A stretch of DNA of 64,000 nucleotides from Actinophytocola sp036378875 (GTDB lineage: Bacteria > Actinomycetota > Actinomycetes > Mycobacteriales > Pseudonocardiaceae). This document shows, in pieces, positions 41,565 through 48,811 of this stretch. The stretch covers positions 62,001-126,000 of the forward strand of contig NZ_DASUVO010000174.1 in assembly GCF_036378875.1 (NCBI RefSeq). Reading direction: 5' to 3'. Below the pieces are notes generated by a model. It worked only from the letters and a program-made list of their open reading frames with translations. It was not told the DNA's origin and searched no databases. Each line of letters begins with the position of its first letter. Position 1 is the stretch's first letter. The position numbers were made by a program, and so were the translations under genes.

Positions 41565-43286
41565 TCAGATGTCGTTTGCCGCTATGTAGCCGAAGGTCAT
41601 TGCCGGGCCGATGGTCGAACCGGCGCCCGCGTAGCTGCGGCCCATGACCGCGGCGCTCGCGTTGCCGGCGGCGTACAGACCCGGGATGACCGTCCCGTTT
41701 GAACGGAGTACTCGCGCCCTGGCGTCCGTGCGCATGCCGCCCTTCGTGCCGAGGTCGCCGGGGACGATCTTGAAGGCGTAGAAGGGCGGTAGCCACAGCG
41801 GTGCCAGGCAGGAGTTCGGGAAGATCGCCGGGTCCGTGTAGTAGTGGTCGTAGGCACTCGCGCCGCGGGCGAAGTCCGAGTCCGTGCCGCTCAGCGCCTG
41901 GCTGTTGAACCGGGAGACCGTCGCGCGCAGTGTCGCCTGCGGAACACCGATGGCCGAGGCCAGGCCGTCGATCGTGGCCGCGCGGTGCACGGCACCGGAG
42001 GAGTACCAGTCGTTCGGCAAGGGGAACGTCGGCACGACATCCTTGAACAGGTACCGGTTCCGGTAGTTCTGGTCGACGATCAGCCAGCCCGGGATGCACT
42101 GGTCGGTCGGGTTGCGTTCGTACATCACGTGCACCACGTCGCTGTACGGGGCCGCCTCGTTGACGAACCGCTCGCCGCCCGTGTCGACGATCATGCCGCC
42201 GGGCAGGGTGCGCTCGGCCAGGCAGAAGTACGGCTCACCGGGCAGCGGGATGGCCGGACCCCACCACGCGTCGTCCATCAGGTCCAGCGCGGCCCCGGCT
42301 CGTTGGCCCGCCTGGATTCCGTCGCCGGTGTTCGATCGCGCGCCGACCGTCCACTGTGTTCCGATGGGCTGCTGCTGGTACTGGTTGCGCATGGCGGCGT
42401 TGTGCTCGAACCCGCCGGAGCCGATGATCACCCCGCGCCGCGCCTTGATCACGCCAGCCGGTACGCGGACACCGGTCACCCTGCCGTTCTCGATCACGAG
42501 GTCCTGCAGCGGGGTGTTCAGCAACACCGGCACGTTCGCCGACATCAGCCCGGCCCGCAGCCCGGCGGCCAGCGACTGCCCCATCGTCAACGGCTTCTCG
42601 CCGCGCAGTGCGGCCGCGGTGCCCCTGGCGAGACACTCGGCGGCGACCGCGGCGCCGCGCACGTTGACCGCGGACAGCGCGAGCCACTTGTAGTCGGCGC
42701 TGAACACGACCATCCCCGCCGGCGTGGCCAGGTACGGCGGGTTCAGCTTGGCCAGCTCGGCGCCGAGGATGTTGCCGTCGAGCTGGTCCGGCTCGATGGA
42801 ACGCCCGTTCGGCAGGCCTCCCGGCAGCTCCGGGTAGTAGTCGCTGTAGCCCTGCATGAACCGGAACCGCAGCGGGCTGTTGGCCATGACGAACGACAGC
42901 ATCGCCGGACCGTTGTTGAGGAACGCCTGCTGCCGGGCGGCGGGAATCGAGGGTCCGACGACGGCCGCGAGATACGTGGCGGCCTTCTGCGGCGTGTCGG
43001 GGACGCCCGCGCGGAGGATGACCTCGTTGTTGGGAATCCAGATGCCGGCCCCGGACCGGGCCGCCGAGCCGCCGAACGTGGCGGCCTTCTCGATCACCAC
43101 CGTGCTGAGTCCACGGCGGGCGGCGGTCAGCCCGGCCGTCATGCCGGCGGCTCCGGCGCCGACCACGACCACGTCGTACTCGCCGACAACGGCGGCGACC
43201 TCGGCCTCGGCGACGGTGTTCGCGGTGACCGCGAGTGTGGCACCGACGGCGGCACCGCGAAGGACTTGCCTGCGAGACAGCTCCAT
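41565..43286 (-). CDS. Tat-exported FAD oxidoreductase, 3-ketosteroid dehydrogenase (KstD)-like
   Basis: A 573-residue flavoprotein. The N-terminus MELSRRQVLRGAAVGA is a twin-arginine signal. FAD site VVVGAGAAGMTAGL is followed by FGGSAARSGAGIWIP, and the C-terminal FAD segment is GLYAAGNASAAVMGRSYAGAG with STIGPAMTFGY. These match the 3-ketosteroid delta-1-dehydrogenase/fumarate-reductase group, where the Tyr of that last segment is catalytic. KstD enzymes are usually cytoplasmic, so export is unusual. ATG 43286 starts at the Tat signal. A KstR-like box lies 12 bp upstream, supporting a steroid-related role. Confidence 0.85.
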   Translation of the reverse strand: MELSRRQVLRGAAVGATLAVTANTVAEAEVAAVVGEYDVVVVGAGAAGMTAGLTAARRGLSTVVIEKAATFGGSAARSGAGIWIPNNEVILRAGVPDTPQKAATYLAAVVGPSIPAARQQAFLNNGPAMLSFVMANSPLRFRFMQGYSDYYPELPGGLPNGRSIEPDQLDGNILGAELAKLNPPYLATPAGMVVFSADYKWLALSAVNVRGAAVAAECLARGTAAALRGEKPLTMGQSLAAGLRAGLMSANVPVLLNTPLQDLVIENGRVTGVRVPAGVIKARRGVIIGSGGFEHNAAMRNQYQQQPIGTQWTVGARSNTGDGIQAGQRAGAALDLMDDAWWGPAIPLPGEPYFCLAERTLPGGMIVDTGGERFVNEAAPYSDVVHVMYERNPTDQCIPGWLIVDQNYRNRYLFKDVVPTFPLPNDWYSSGAVHRAATIDGLASAIGVPQATLRATVSRFNSQALSGTDSDFARGASAYDHYYTDPAIFPNSCLAPLWLPPFYAFKIVPGDLGTKGGMRTDARARVLRSNGTVIPGLYAAGNASAAVMGRSYAGAGSTIGPAMTFGYIAANDI

Positions 43287-43297
43287 GTCGGCAAAAT

Positions 43298-43311
43298 TAG
43301 AACCTGTTACA
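43298..43311. promoter_or_regulatory. KstR-like operator upstream of KstD-like gene
   Basis: TAGAACCTGTTACA fits the known KstR consensus TnnAACnnGTTnnA at every defined position. KstR is the TetR-type repressor of cholesterol catabolism in mycobacteria and relatives. The box lies 12-25 bp before the start codon of the KstD-like gene, in the divergent gap with the MASE1 gene, where it would block transcription of the former. No kstR gene is in the window. Confidence 0.65.
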
Positions 43312-43478
43312 GCAGTATGGCAATCAGATTGCCCTTGCCGCACTAACACCTACGGCCAAACGACTGAAATTCGTTCTATCAACGATGGCCGCGGCGGGGC
43401 GACACGGAGGGCGATCGCACCGCTCGATCCCGGAGGGCGGCTTGCCTCGGCGACACCCGGCCACGCACACTGTGCCCC

Positions 43479-44477
43479 GTGCCTCTGACGGCCCGGCGAC
43501 GCCGGTACCTCACCGACGGCGTGCTGATCCTCGTCGTGGCCGTTGCCTACTTTCTCGCCGCCAAGATTGGACTCAATCTCGCTCTTGTGCGTGGCCAGGT
43601 CACTCCATTGTGGCCACCCACCGGCATCGCGGTCGCGAGCCTGCTGCTGTTCGGTATCCGCTGCTGGCCCGGCATCACGGTGGCCGCCTTCGTCGTCAAC
43701 GCCGGGTTCGGGCCGTCGATCCCAGCCGTCATCGCGATCTCCGCGGGCAACACGCTCGGGCCCGTCTGCGCCTACCTGCTCCTCACGCGGTTCGGTTTCG
43801 ACGCCGACCTGAGGCGGCTCAAGGACGTCCTCGCCCTCATCTTTCTCGGTGCCTTCACCGGCATGTTGGTCAGCGCCACCATCGGCGCCGGCACCCTCGT
43901 GCTGGCCGGCGCGCTACCCGCCCGCGACTTCTGGTCCACCTGGTCGGTGTGGTGGACCGGCGACGCGATGGGCGTGCTCGTCATCACCCCCGTGCTGCTC
44001 GTCGCCGCGACCGCCCGCTTCAGCCGGCGCATCCCGCTCGCGCGCTGGCTGGAGGCCACGGCCGCGTTCGCCGGCCTCACCGCGGTCACGCTGATCGCGA
44101 CCAGTACCGCCGCACAGCTGTTGTTCCTGATCTTCCCCATGCTGCTCTGGGCAGCACTCAGGTTCCGGCACAAGGGCGCGGCGCCGGGCAACCTGATCGT
44201 GTCGATCACGGTCGTCGCCGCGGCGGCGGCCGGGCAGGGCCCGTTCGCCGACCTCGAGCTGCTGCCGATGATGATCACTCTGCAGGCGTTCAACATGTCC
44301 GCCACCCTCACCGCCCTCCTCCTGGCCGCGATCACCTGCGAACGCGACGAGGCGGAGCACACCCTGCACCGCGCGGTGGCCCAGCTGTCCGACGCCGTCG
44401 CCACGCTGGAGCCGTACAGCCTGCTCCGCAACGCCCGGTTCCAGCAGGTCATCCACCAACGCACCGATCGGCCCTAG
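43479..44477 (+). CDS. MASE1-domain membrane protein without output domain
   Basis: A 332-residue integral membrane protein with about eight hydrophobic segments. The MASE1 signature is visible as VTPLWPPTGIAVASLLLFG, RFGFDADLRRLKDVLAL and WWTGDAMGVLVITPVLL. In most proteins MASE1 precedes a kinase or GGDEF domain; here only a 60-residue helical tail (EAEHTLHRAVAQLSDAVATL) follows, so it is a lone sensor or needs a partner. GTG 43479 is the start. Neighbours give no clear partner. A lipid- or steroid-linked membrane role is possible from the divergent KstD-like gene. Confidence 0.8.
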   Translation: MPLTARRRRYLTDGVLILVVAVAYFLAAKIGLNLALVRGQVTPLWPPTGIAVASLLLFGIRCWPGITVAAFVVNAGFGPSIPAVIAISAGNTLGPVCAYLLLTRFGFDADLRRLKDVLALIFLGAFTGMLVSATIGAGTLVLAGALPARDFWSTWSVWWTGDAMGVLVITPVLLVAATARFSRRIPLARWLEATAAFAGLTAVTLIATSTAAQLLFLIFPMLLWAALRFRHKGAAPGNLIVSITVVAAAAAGQGPFADLELLPMMITLQAFNMSATLTALLLAAITCERDEAEHTLHRAVAQLSDAVATLEPYSLLRNARFQQVIHQRTDRP

Positions 44478-44969
44478 AGCCTGCGATGAGCAGGCGAAGG
44501 AACCCGCGAATTCGGAGCGGCATCCTTCGCGGCGTGGGCGGTAGCCGCCTCTCGCCGAGACGGCGAATGCCCCGACTCGCTGGCAGTGCTCGTTGATTTG
44601 ACAGAGCAACCCGCCGCATGAGCAGCTGCGCGTGGCGAGACCTCCCTGAACGGCGCGTGCCACGGTCGAGGTCATGATCACGGTCGAGGCCGCAGCATGA
44701 GCGGGATTCCATCGGGCGATGACGGCGAGACTTGATCTTTCAGCCCAAAGGTGCGTCCAGTCGTTCGATCGTAAGGGCGGACAGGTAGAGCGCTCACGAG
44801 AGGAAAGAAGGAACGTTTACTCGCCCAGCACGAGCTACGTACCAATCGGGTAGACGACTTTCGGGTGGCATATGTCGGACGGCCGAAAACATTCTGGATT
44901 CAAGTCATCGCAAACCTTGTGACCCTAGTCACTCGTTTCGATTTGCAGTAGCTCCAAAGGAGGCCTTCA
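44478..44969. other. Long intergenic region with lower GC, no gene
   Basis: No gene is supported. It contains a direct repeat (CACGGTCGAGG twice near 44660-44690), the palindrome GTGAC-CCTA-GTCAC at 44919-44932, which may be an operator of the downstream gene, and an AT-richer stretch from 44860 that is the probable promoter area. At its end AAAGGAGG (44956-44963) is a very strong Shine-Dalgarno for the short frame that starts at 44970. Confidence 0.5.
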
Positions 44970-45053
44970 ATGGAGCCTCCCGCAGTCAAGGAGAAGAATG
45001 GACGAAAAGGAGCCCGCTGCAGTGGGACAAGATCCGGCCAGCGGCGGTCATGA
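44970..45053 (+). CDS. Possible 27-residue leader peptide overlapping the next gene
   Basis: ATG 44970 is preceded by the near-perfect ribosome site AAAGGAGG with 6 bases between, better than that of the annotated gene 28 bases downstream. The frame ends at a TGA at 45051 inside the start of the 44998 gene, in another frame. Its product (EPPAVKEKNGRKGARCSG...) is basic and unlike a known protein. It could be a regulatory leader whose translation opens or blocks the downstream start, or chance. Low certainty. Confidence 0.35.
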   Translation: MEPPAVKEKNGRKGARCSGTRSGQRRS

Positions 45054-45696
45054 TCCAAAAACCAAGAACCCCGCACACGAAGGCCGCACACTGCATTGGA
45101 CCCGCGTCGCTGCGGTACTTACCGGTGTCGGCGCGGTCGGTACGCTGGTATTCGGGATAGCGAGTGCTTGCGGAAGCGATGATCCATCAACACCAGACGT
45201 GAGCCAGAAGGGTACCGGGAACAACTACTGCACAGAGGGCTCCACATGCCCCGTCAACGTCACGCAAGTGCAGCAGATCGTGCAGGACGCTGAAAGCGTG
45301 GCCGGCAGCAATGACACGGAGATGAGGAAGCAACTCCGAGCGGCGCCCGACGCGACGAAGCCGCCGACCGGGTCGGGGCCGTATCCGTTCCTCGTGGTCG
45401 ACACCGGAGATCTTGGGTTGTTCGCGCGTACCAGCAATGTGGTGAACGGCGTGCGGGTTGGAAACTCCGGCAACCATGAATTGGTTTGGGCCGATTGCAT
45501 GGAGCAGAGCGACTTCACCCCGAGTGATGTCTCCGGGGAGACGAATGTCGGGCCCCTGTGGGTCCAGGTTCGCTGGAAGCATCTGGACGGCGGTCAAGTT
45601 CGGGGCTTGTCGGAACCGAACGAGACCCAGACTGCTTGGATGTACCGGGGAGACCTGGAGCCTGTGGGTCACAACGGTGACATTCCTACCTGCTAG
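44998..45696 (+). CDS. Single-pass membrane or exported protein, function unknown
   Basis: A 232-residue protein. After a 35-residue hydrophilic, basic N-terminus there is one membrane segment (RVAAVLTGVGAVGTLVFGIA), then a Ser/Asp-rich linker, a cysteine pair (NYCTEGSTCPVNV) and a 130-residue outer domain with several Trp (WVQVRWKHL) that looks beta-rich, perhaps SH3-like. I do not recognise the family. ATG 44998 has AAGGAGAAG directly upstream. A strong terminator follows the stop. Confidence 0.7.
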   Translation: MDEKEPAAVGQDPASGGHDPKTKNPAHEGRTLHWTRVAAVLTGVGAVGTLVFGIASACGSDDPSTPDVSQKGTGNNYCTEGSTCPVNVTQVQQIVQDAESVAGSNDTEMRKQLRAAPDATKPPTGSGPYPFLVVDTGDLGLFARTSNVVNGVRVGNSGNHELVWADCMEQSDFTPSDVSGETNVGPLWVQVRWKHLDGGQVRGLSEPNETQTAWMYRGDLEPVGHNGDIPTC

Positions 45697-45715
45697 GGCG
45701 CGAAAGGCGGAAGGC

Positions 45716-45752
45716 GATCGGCCTCGCATCCGAGAGGAGTGCGAGGCCGATC
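45716..45752. terminator. Bidirectional rho-independent-type terminator
   Basis: GATCGGCCTCGCA (45716-45728) pairs perfectly with TGCGAGGCCGATC (45740-45752), a 13-bp stem with an 11-base loop, followed by TCTTCT. It lies between the convergent genes ending at 45696 and 45776 and should end both transcripts. Confidence 0.85.
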
Positions 45753-45775
45753 TCTTCTGGTCAAGGGGACGGTAG

Positions 45776-46393
45776 TTACACCGGGTAGGTCCACTCCCAG
45801 CCGCGCTGACCGTCCTCCTCGGCGCTCATGAGCTGGAGGGCGATGATCCCGGATCCCTCGGTCACCTCGAGGTCCATCACGCCCTGGTACTGCTGGTTGG
45901 GGCCGTATGTGTCCGGCAGATTGTTCGTCGTGGGGTCAGCGCACATCCCGAAACTGGTGTCGCGGGTGACACCGTCCTTGCCGATCTCCACGAAGTTGAA
46001 CGGGTTGATGACCCCGCCAACCCGGTCCACCACCTTCAGGTCGTTGCCGGTGGCGATCCGCAGATGCAGCAGCAACGTGTGCCCGTTCTCCGGATGGGAA
46101 CCGAACTCGCCGCACGGCGGATCCACCTCTACCTGGTCCACTGCGAAGGACACACCACCGTCGCAGTTCTTGCCGGCTCCTCCGAAGCACGCCAGTTCGC
46201 CGAGTTGCTTGACGATGAGCCCGCGCTCGTTGGTCTGCTGGGCCTGTGCCGTCTCGGCCGCGGCGCTGCCGCCGGCGTCGGGCAGTTTGGGTGCGTTCTC
46301 ACCGTTTCCTGCGCTGGTCGTGTCGTTGGCGCAGCCGGCAAGGGCAAGCACCGCGCATCCGATCAGCGCCAGACGCTTCACGAAGTTGTTCAC
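45776..46393 (-). CDS. Predicted lipoprotein, DUF4352-like
   Basis: A 205-residue exported lipoprotein. The signal peptide (FVKRLALIGCAVLALAGC) ends in the lipobox LAGC with the lipid-modified Cys21. A 40-residue Ala/Gly/Gln linker follows, then a beta-rich domain with conserved Cys pairs (ELACFGGAGKNC; PPCGEF; MCADP) in the manner of DUF4352/telomeric-repeat-like extracellular domains. Function unknown. It is convergent with the membrane protein gene and shares the terminator at 45716-45752. Confidence 0.8.
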   Translation of the reverse strand: MNNFVKRLALIGCAVLALAGCANDTTSAGNGENAPKLPDAGGSAAAETAQAQQTNERGLIVKQLGELACFGGAGKNCDGGVSFAVDQVEVDPPCGEFGSHPENGHTLLLHLRIATGNDLKVVDRVGGVINPFNFVEIGKDGVTRDTSFGMCADPTTNNLPDTYGPNQQYQGVMDLEVTEGSGIIALQLMSAEEDGQRGWEWTYPV

Positions 46394-46447
46394 GTTCCCC
46401 AGTCCTGTCTGTTAGGTGATCTCGGATCATCGCATCGCTGTGCGCCG

Positions 46448-46481
46448 AGCCGTGGTTACAGGCGTCGCTCGGGCCACGGCT
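46448..46481 (-). terminator. Hairpin at the 3' end of the MFS gene
   Basis: AGCCGTGG (46448-46455) and CCACGGCT (46474-46481) form an 8-bp stem that overlaps the stop codon of the MFS gene on the minus strand. It is short for an actinobacterial terminator and no T-run follows, so the assignment is tentative. Confidence 0.45.
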
Positions 46482-47760
46482 ACTGCGCGTTCCAGATCAG
46501 CGTGGCCGTCGGCGCGGTCGCGGTGACCAGTCCGGCCGCCAGCCAGAACGCAGGTGTCGGAGAGTGGCTGTGCAGGAATGCCGTGCCGAGAAGCGCGGTG
46601 CCCAGGGTCGCGCCCAGCTGCTGCACGGCGTTGAGGAGTCCCGCCGCCGATCCGGTCTCATGTGGACGGACGCGGGACAGCGCGGTCGTGAAGAACGGCA
46701 CCGTGAACAGACCGAGCCCCAGCCCACCGAGCGCCAGCGCGCCGAGCAGCGTCGACGGCGACGCGATGGCCATCAGGATCCCCGCTAGCAGGAGCCCGAG
46801 CCCGGCGAACGCCACTCGTGGGCCGGGCACGAGGTAGCGTCCCGCGACCCAGGACGACACCGCCAGCCCGCCTGACCACGGCAGCAGCGTCAAGCCCGAG
46901 GTGAGCACGTCCCGGCCCTGGTTCAGCTGCAGGTCCAGCACCACGACGAGCACGAGTCCGTTCATCACCGCGAAGAACAGCGTCGACGTGACGAGCGCGG
47001 CGGGGAAACCGCGGTGATGGAACAGGCTCAGCTCGACGAGTGGGTGCCGGCGGGTGCGTTGGTGGTAGCCGAACACGAGCAGCACCAACACACCCGCGCC
47101 GACCATCGCCCAGTTTCGTTCGGTGCCGATCAGCGGATACACCACGAGGCCCGTGCCGAGCATGGCCAGCCCCGTGCCCTGGAGGTCCAAGCGCGTGCGG
47201 CGGGTGGCGCGGTCCTCGGGAAGCAGCCGGCCGGCGGCGAGCACGGCGAGCGAGATCGGGACGTTGACCAGGAACACCACGCGCCACGACGTGACGTCGG
47301 TCAGCACGGCGCCGAGCACCGGGCCGGTCACCGCGGAAAGTCCCACCACCGGGCCGTTCCAGCCCAGCGCCGCGGCCAGTTCCTGGCCGGTGAACATGGT
47401 CTTGATCAGCCCGATGGTCTGCGGAACGCACAGCGCCGCGAACGCGCCCTGCACGGCACGCGCGCCGATCAGCACCGCGGTGGCCGGCGCCAGCGCGCAG
47501 CACAGCGAGGCGAGCGCGAACCCGGCGACCCCGATCAGGAACATCCTCCGGCGGCCGGCCAGATCACCAAGCCGGCCGCCGGTGATCAGCAGCACGGCGA
47601 ACGGCAACGTGTACGCCGCGCCGAACCACTGGATGTCGGACGCGGGGCCGCCGAGGTCGGCGTGGATCACCGGCGCCGCCACCTGCGTGATCGTCGCGTC
47701 CAGCACGTTCATGGCCTCGGCCGCCAGCACGATGGCGAGCCCCGCCTGCTTGGTCATCAT
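46480..47760 (-). CDS. MFS drug-efflux transporter, 14-helix DHA2 type
   Basis: A 426-residue exporter. It has the antiporter motif A in GGRLGDLAGRRRMFLIGV and motif C-like segment LGWNGPVVGLSAVTGPVLGA, with about 14 hydrophobic segments in total, and so resembles the EmrB/QacA group that exports drugs or antibiotics with proton antiport. The N-terminus MMTKQAGLAIVLAAEAMNVLDATI has DAT(I) of motif D1. ATG 47760 is used (ATG 47757 equally possible). It is divergent from the tandem AsnC-type regulator, which probably controls it through the palindrome at 47777-47800. Confidence 0.9.
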   Translation of the reverse strand: MMTKQAGLAIVLAAEAMNVLDATITQVAAPVIHADLGGPASDIQWFGAAYTLPFAVLLITGGRLGDLAGRRRMFLIGVAGFALASLCCALAPATAVLIGARAVQGAFAALCVPQTIGLIKTMFTGQELAAALGWNGPVVGLSAVTGPVLGAVLTDVTSWRVVFLVNVPISLAVLAAGRLLPEDRATRRTRLDLQGTGLAMLGTGLVVYPLIGTERNWAMVGAGVLVLLVFGYHQRTRRHPLVELSLFHHRGFPAALVTSTLFFAVMNGLVLVVVLDLQLNQGRDVLTSGLTLLPWSGGLAVSSWVAGRYLVPGPRVAFAGLGLLLAGILMAIASPSTLLGALALGGLGLGLFTVPFFTTALSRVRPHETGSAAGLLNAVQQLGATLGTALLGTAFLHSHSPTPAFWLAAGLVTATAPTATLIWNAQ

Positions 47761-47776
47761 GCGAGCTACCCTGAGA

Positions 47777-47800
47777 TCGATGTAGCACATGTTCCATCGA
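47777..47800. promoter_or_regulatory. Inverted repeat operator between MFS and AsnC-type genes
   Basis: TCGATG at 47777-47782 and its complement CATCGA at 47795-47800 with a 12-bp spacer lie in the 67-bp divergent gap, suiting a Lrp/AsnC protein that binds as a dimer with half-sites on one face of the helix. Confidence 0.5.
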
Positions 47801-47827
47801 GCGCGGGTTGATTGGACGGAATCTTCC

Positions 47828-48772
47828 ATGCTGGACGCGGTCGACCGTGGTTTGATCCACGCACTGAGCATCGACGGCCGGGTGGCGTTCAGCCGGGTCG
47901 GGACGGTACTCGGGGTCTCGACGCAGACCGTCGCCCGTCGCTACCAGCGGCTACGCGCCGAGGAAGGGTTGCGGGTGGTCGGCCTGCCGGACCCGGACCG
48001 GACGGAGCTCACGCAGTGGCTGGTCCGGCTCACCGCACAGCCGGCCACAGCGCGGACCCTCGCCCGCTCGCTGGCCCGCCGCTCCGACACGTCGTGGGTC
48101 AAGGTCACCTCGGGTGGCACGGAGATCGTGGTGATCGTGCACGCGCCGGCCGGCGCGCCCGCGCTGCTCAACGACATCCCCCGCACGGCAAGCGTCACGG
48201 CCGTGTCGGCGCACTTCGTGCTCCACACCTATCTCGGCGGCCCGACCGCCTGGCGCGGCCGCCTCGCCGCCCTCGACGACGAGCAGCGGAAACTGTTGCG
48301 GCCACCGGACATCGTGCCCGGCGACGAGCCGCTGACGCGCGACGACCACGCCATCATCGATGCCCTGCGCCACGACGGCCGCCTCAGCAACACCGACCTG
48401 GCCGCGGCGACCGGTCTGTCCGCGGCGACCGTGGCCCGCCGGCTGGGCGACCTGCGCGGCCGCGGCGCGCTGTTCTTCGACGTCGAGATCGACGCGGCCC
48501 GCTATGGCGTCACCACGCAGGCGTTCCTGTGGATGGCCGTCGCGCCGGCCGAACTTGACGAGGTGGCAACGGCTCTCGCCACGCACGACGAGCTGGCGGT
48601 CGTCGCCGCCACCACGGGCCCGACGAACCTGATCGCGCACGCGTTGTGCCCGGATCCGCCCGCACTGCACCGGTATCTGACACGGCGGCTCGGCGCGCTG
48701 CCCGCCATCCACACCCTGCACACGGCCCCGGTACTGGAAACGTTGAAAGCGACGGGGCCGATCAACCCATAA
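47828..48772 (+). CDS. Tandem Lrp/AsnC-type regulator
   Basis: A 314-residue protein made of two Lrp modules. Each has a helix-turn-helix: LSIDGRVAFSRVGTVLGVST near residue 10 and LRHDGRLSNTDLAAATGLSA near residue 178, each followed by a beta-rich RAM-like ligand domain. Most Lrp proteins are single (about 150 residues) and dimerise; the fusion builds both halves into one chain and may bind an asymmetric site. ATG 47828 is chosen because GGACGGA lies upstream and the first domain starts there. It is divergent from an MFS exporter. Confidence 0.85.
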   Translation: MLDAVDRGLIHALSIDGRVAFSRVGTVLGVSTQTVARRYQRLRAEEGLRVVGLPDPDRTELTQWLVRLTAQPATARTLARSLARRSDTSWVKVTSGGTEIVVIVHAPAGAPALLNDIPRTASVTAVSAHFVLHTYLGGPTAWRGRLAALDDEQRKLLRPPDIVPGDEPLTRDDHAIIDALRHDGRLSNTDLAAATGLSAATVARRLGDLRGRGALFFDVEIDAARYGVTTQAFLWMAVAPAELDEVATALATHDELAVVAATTGPTNLIAHALCPDPPALHRYLTRRLGALPAIHTLHTAPVLETLKATGPINP

Positions 48773-48811
48773 GGGCGTTCCGGATATACCACACGACATA
48801 ATGGCGCTGGG

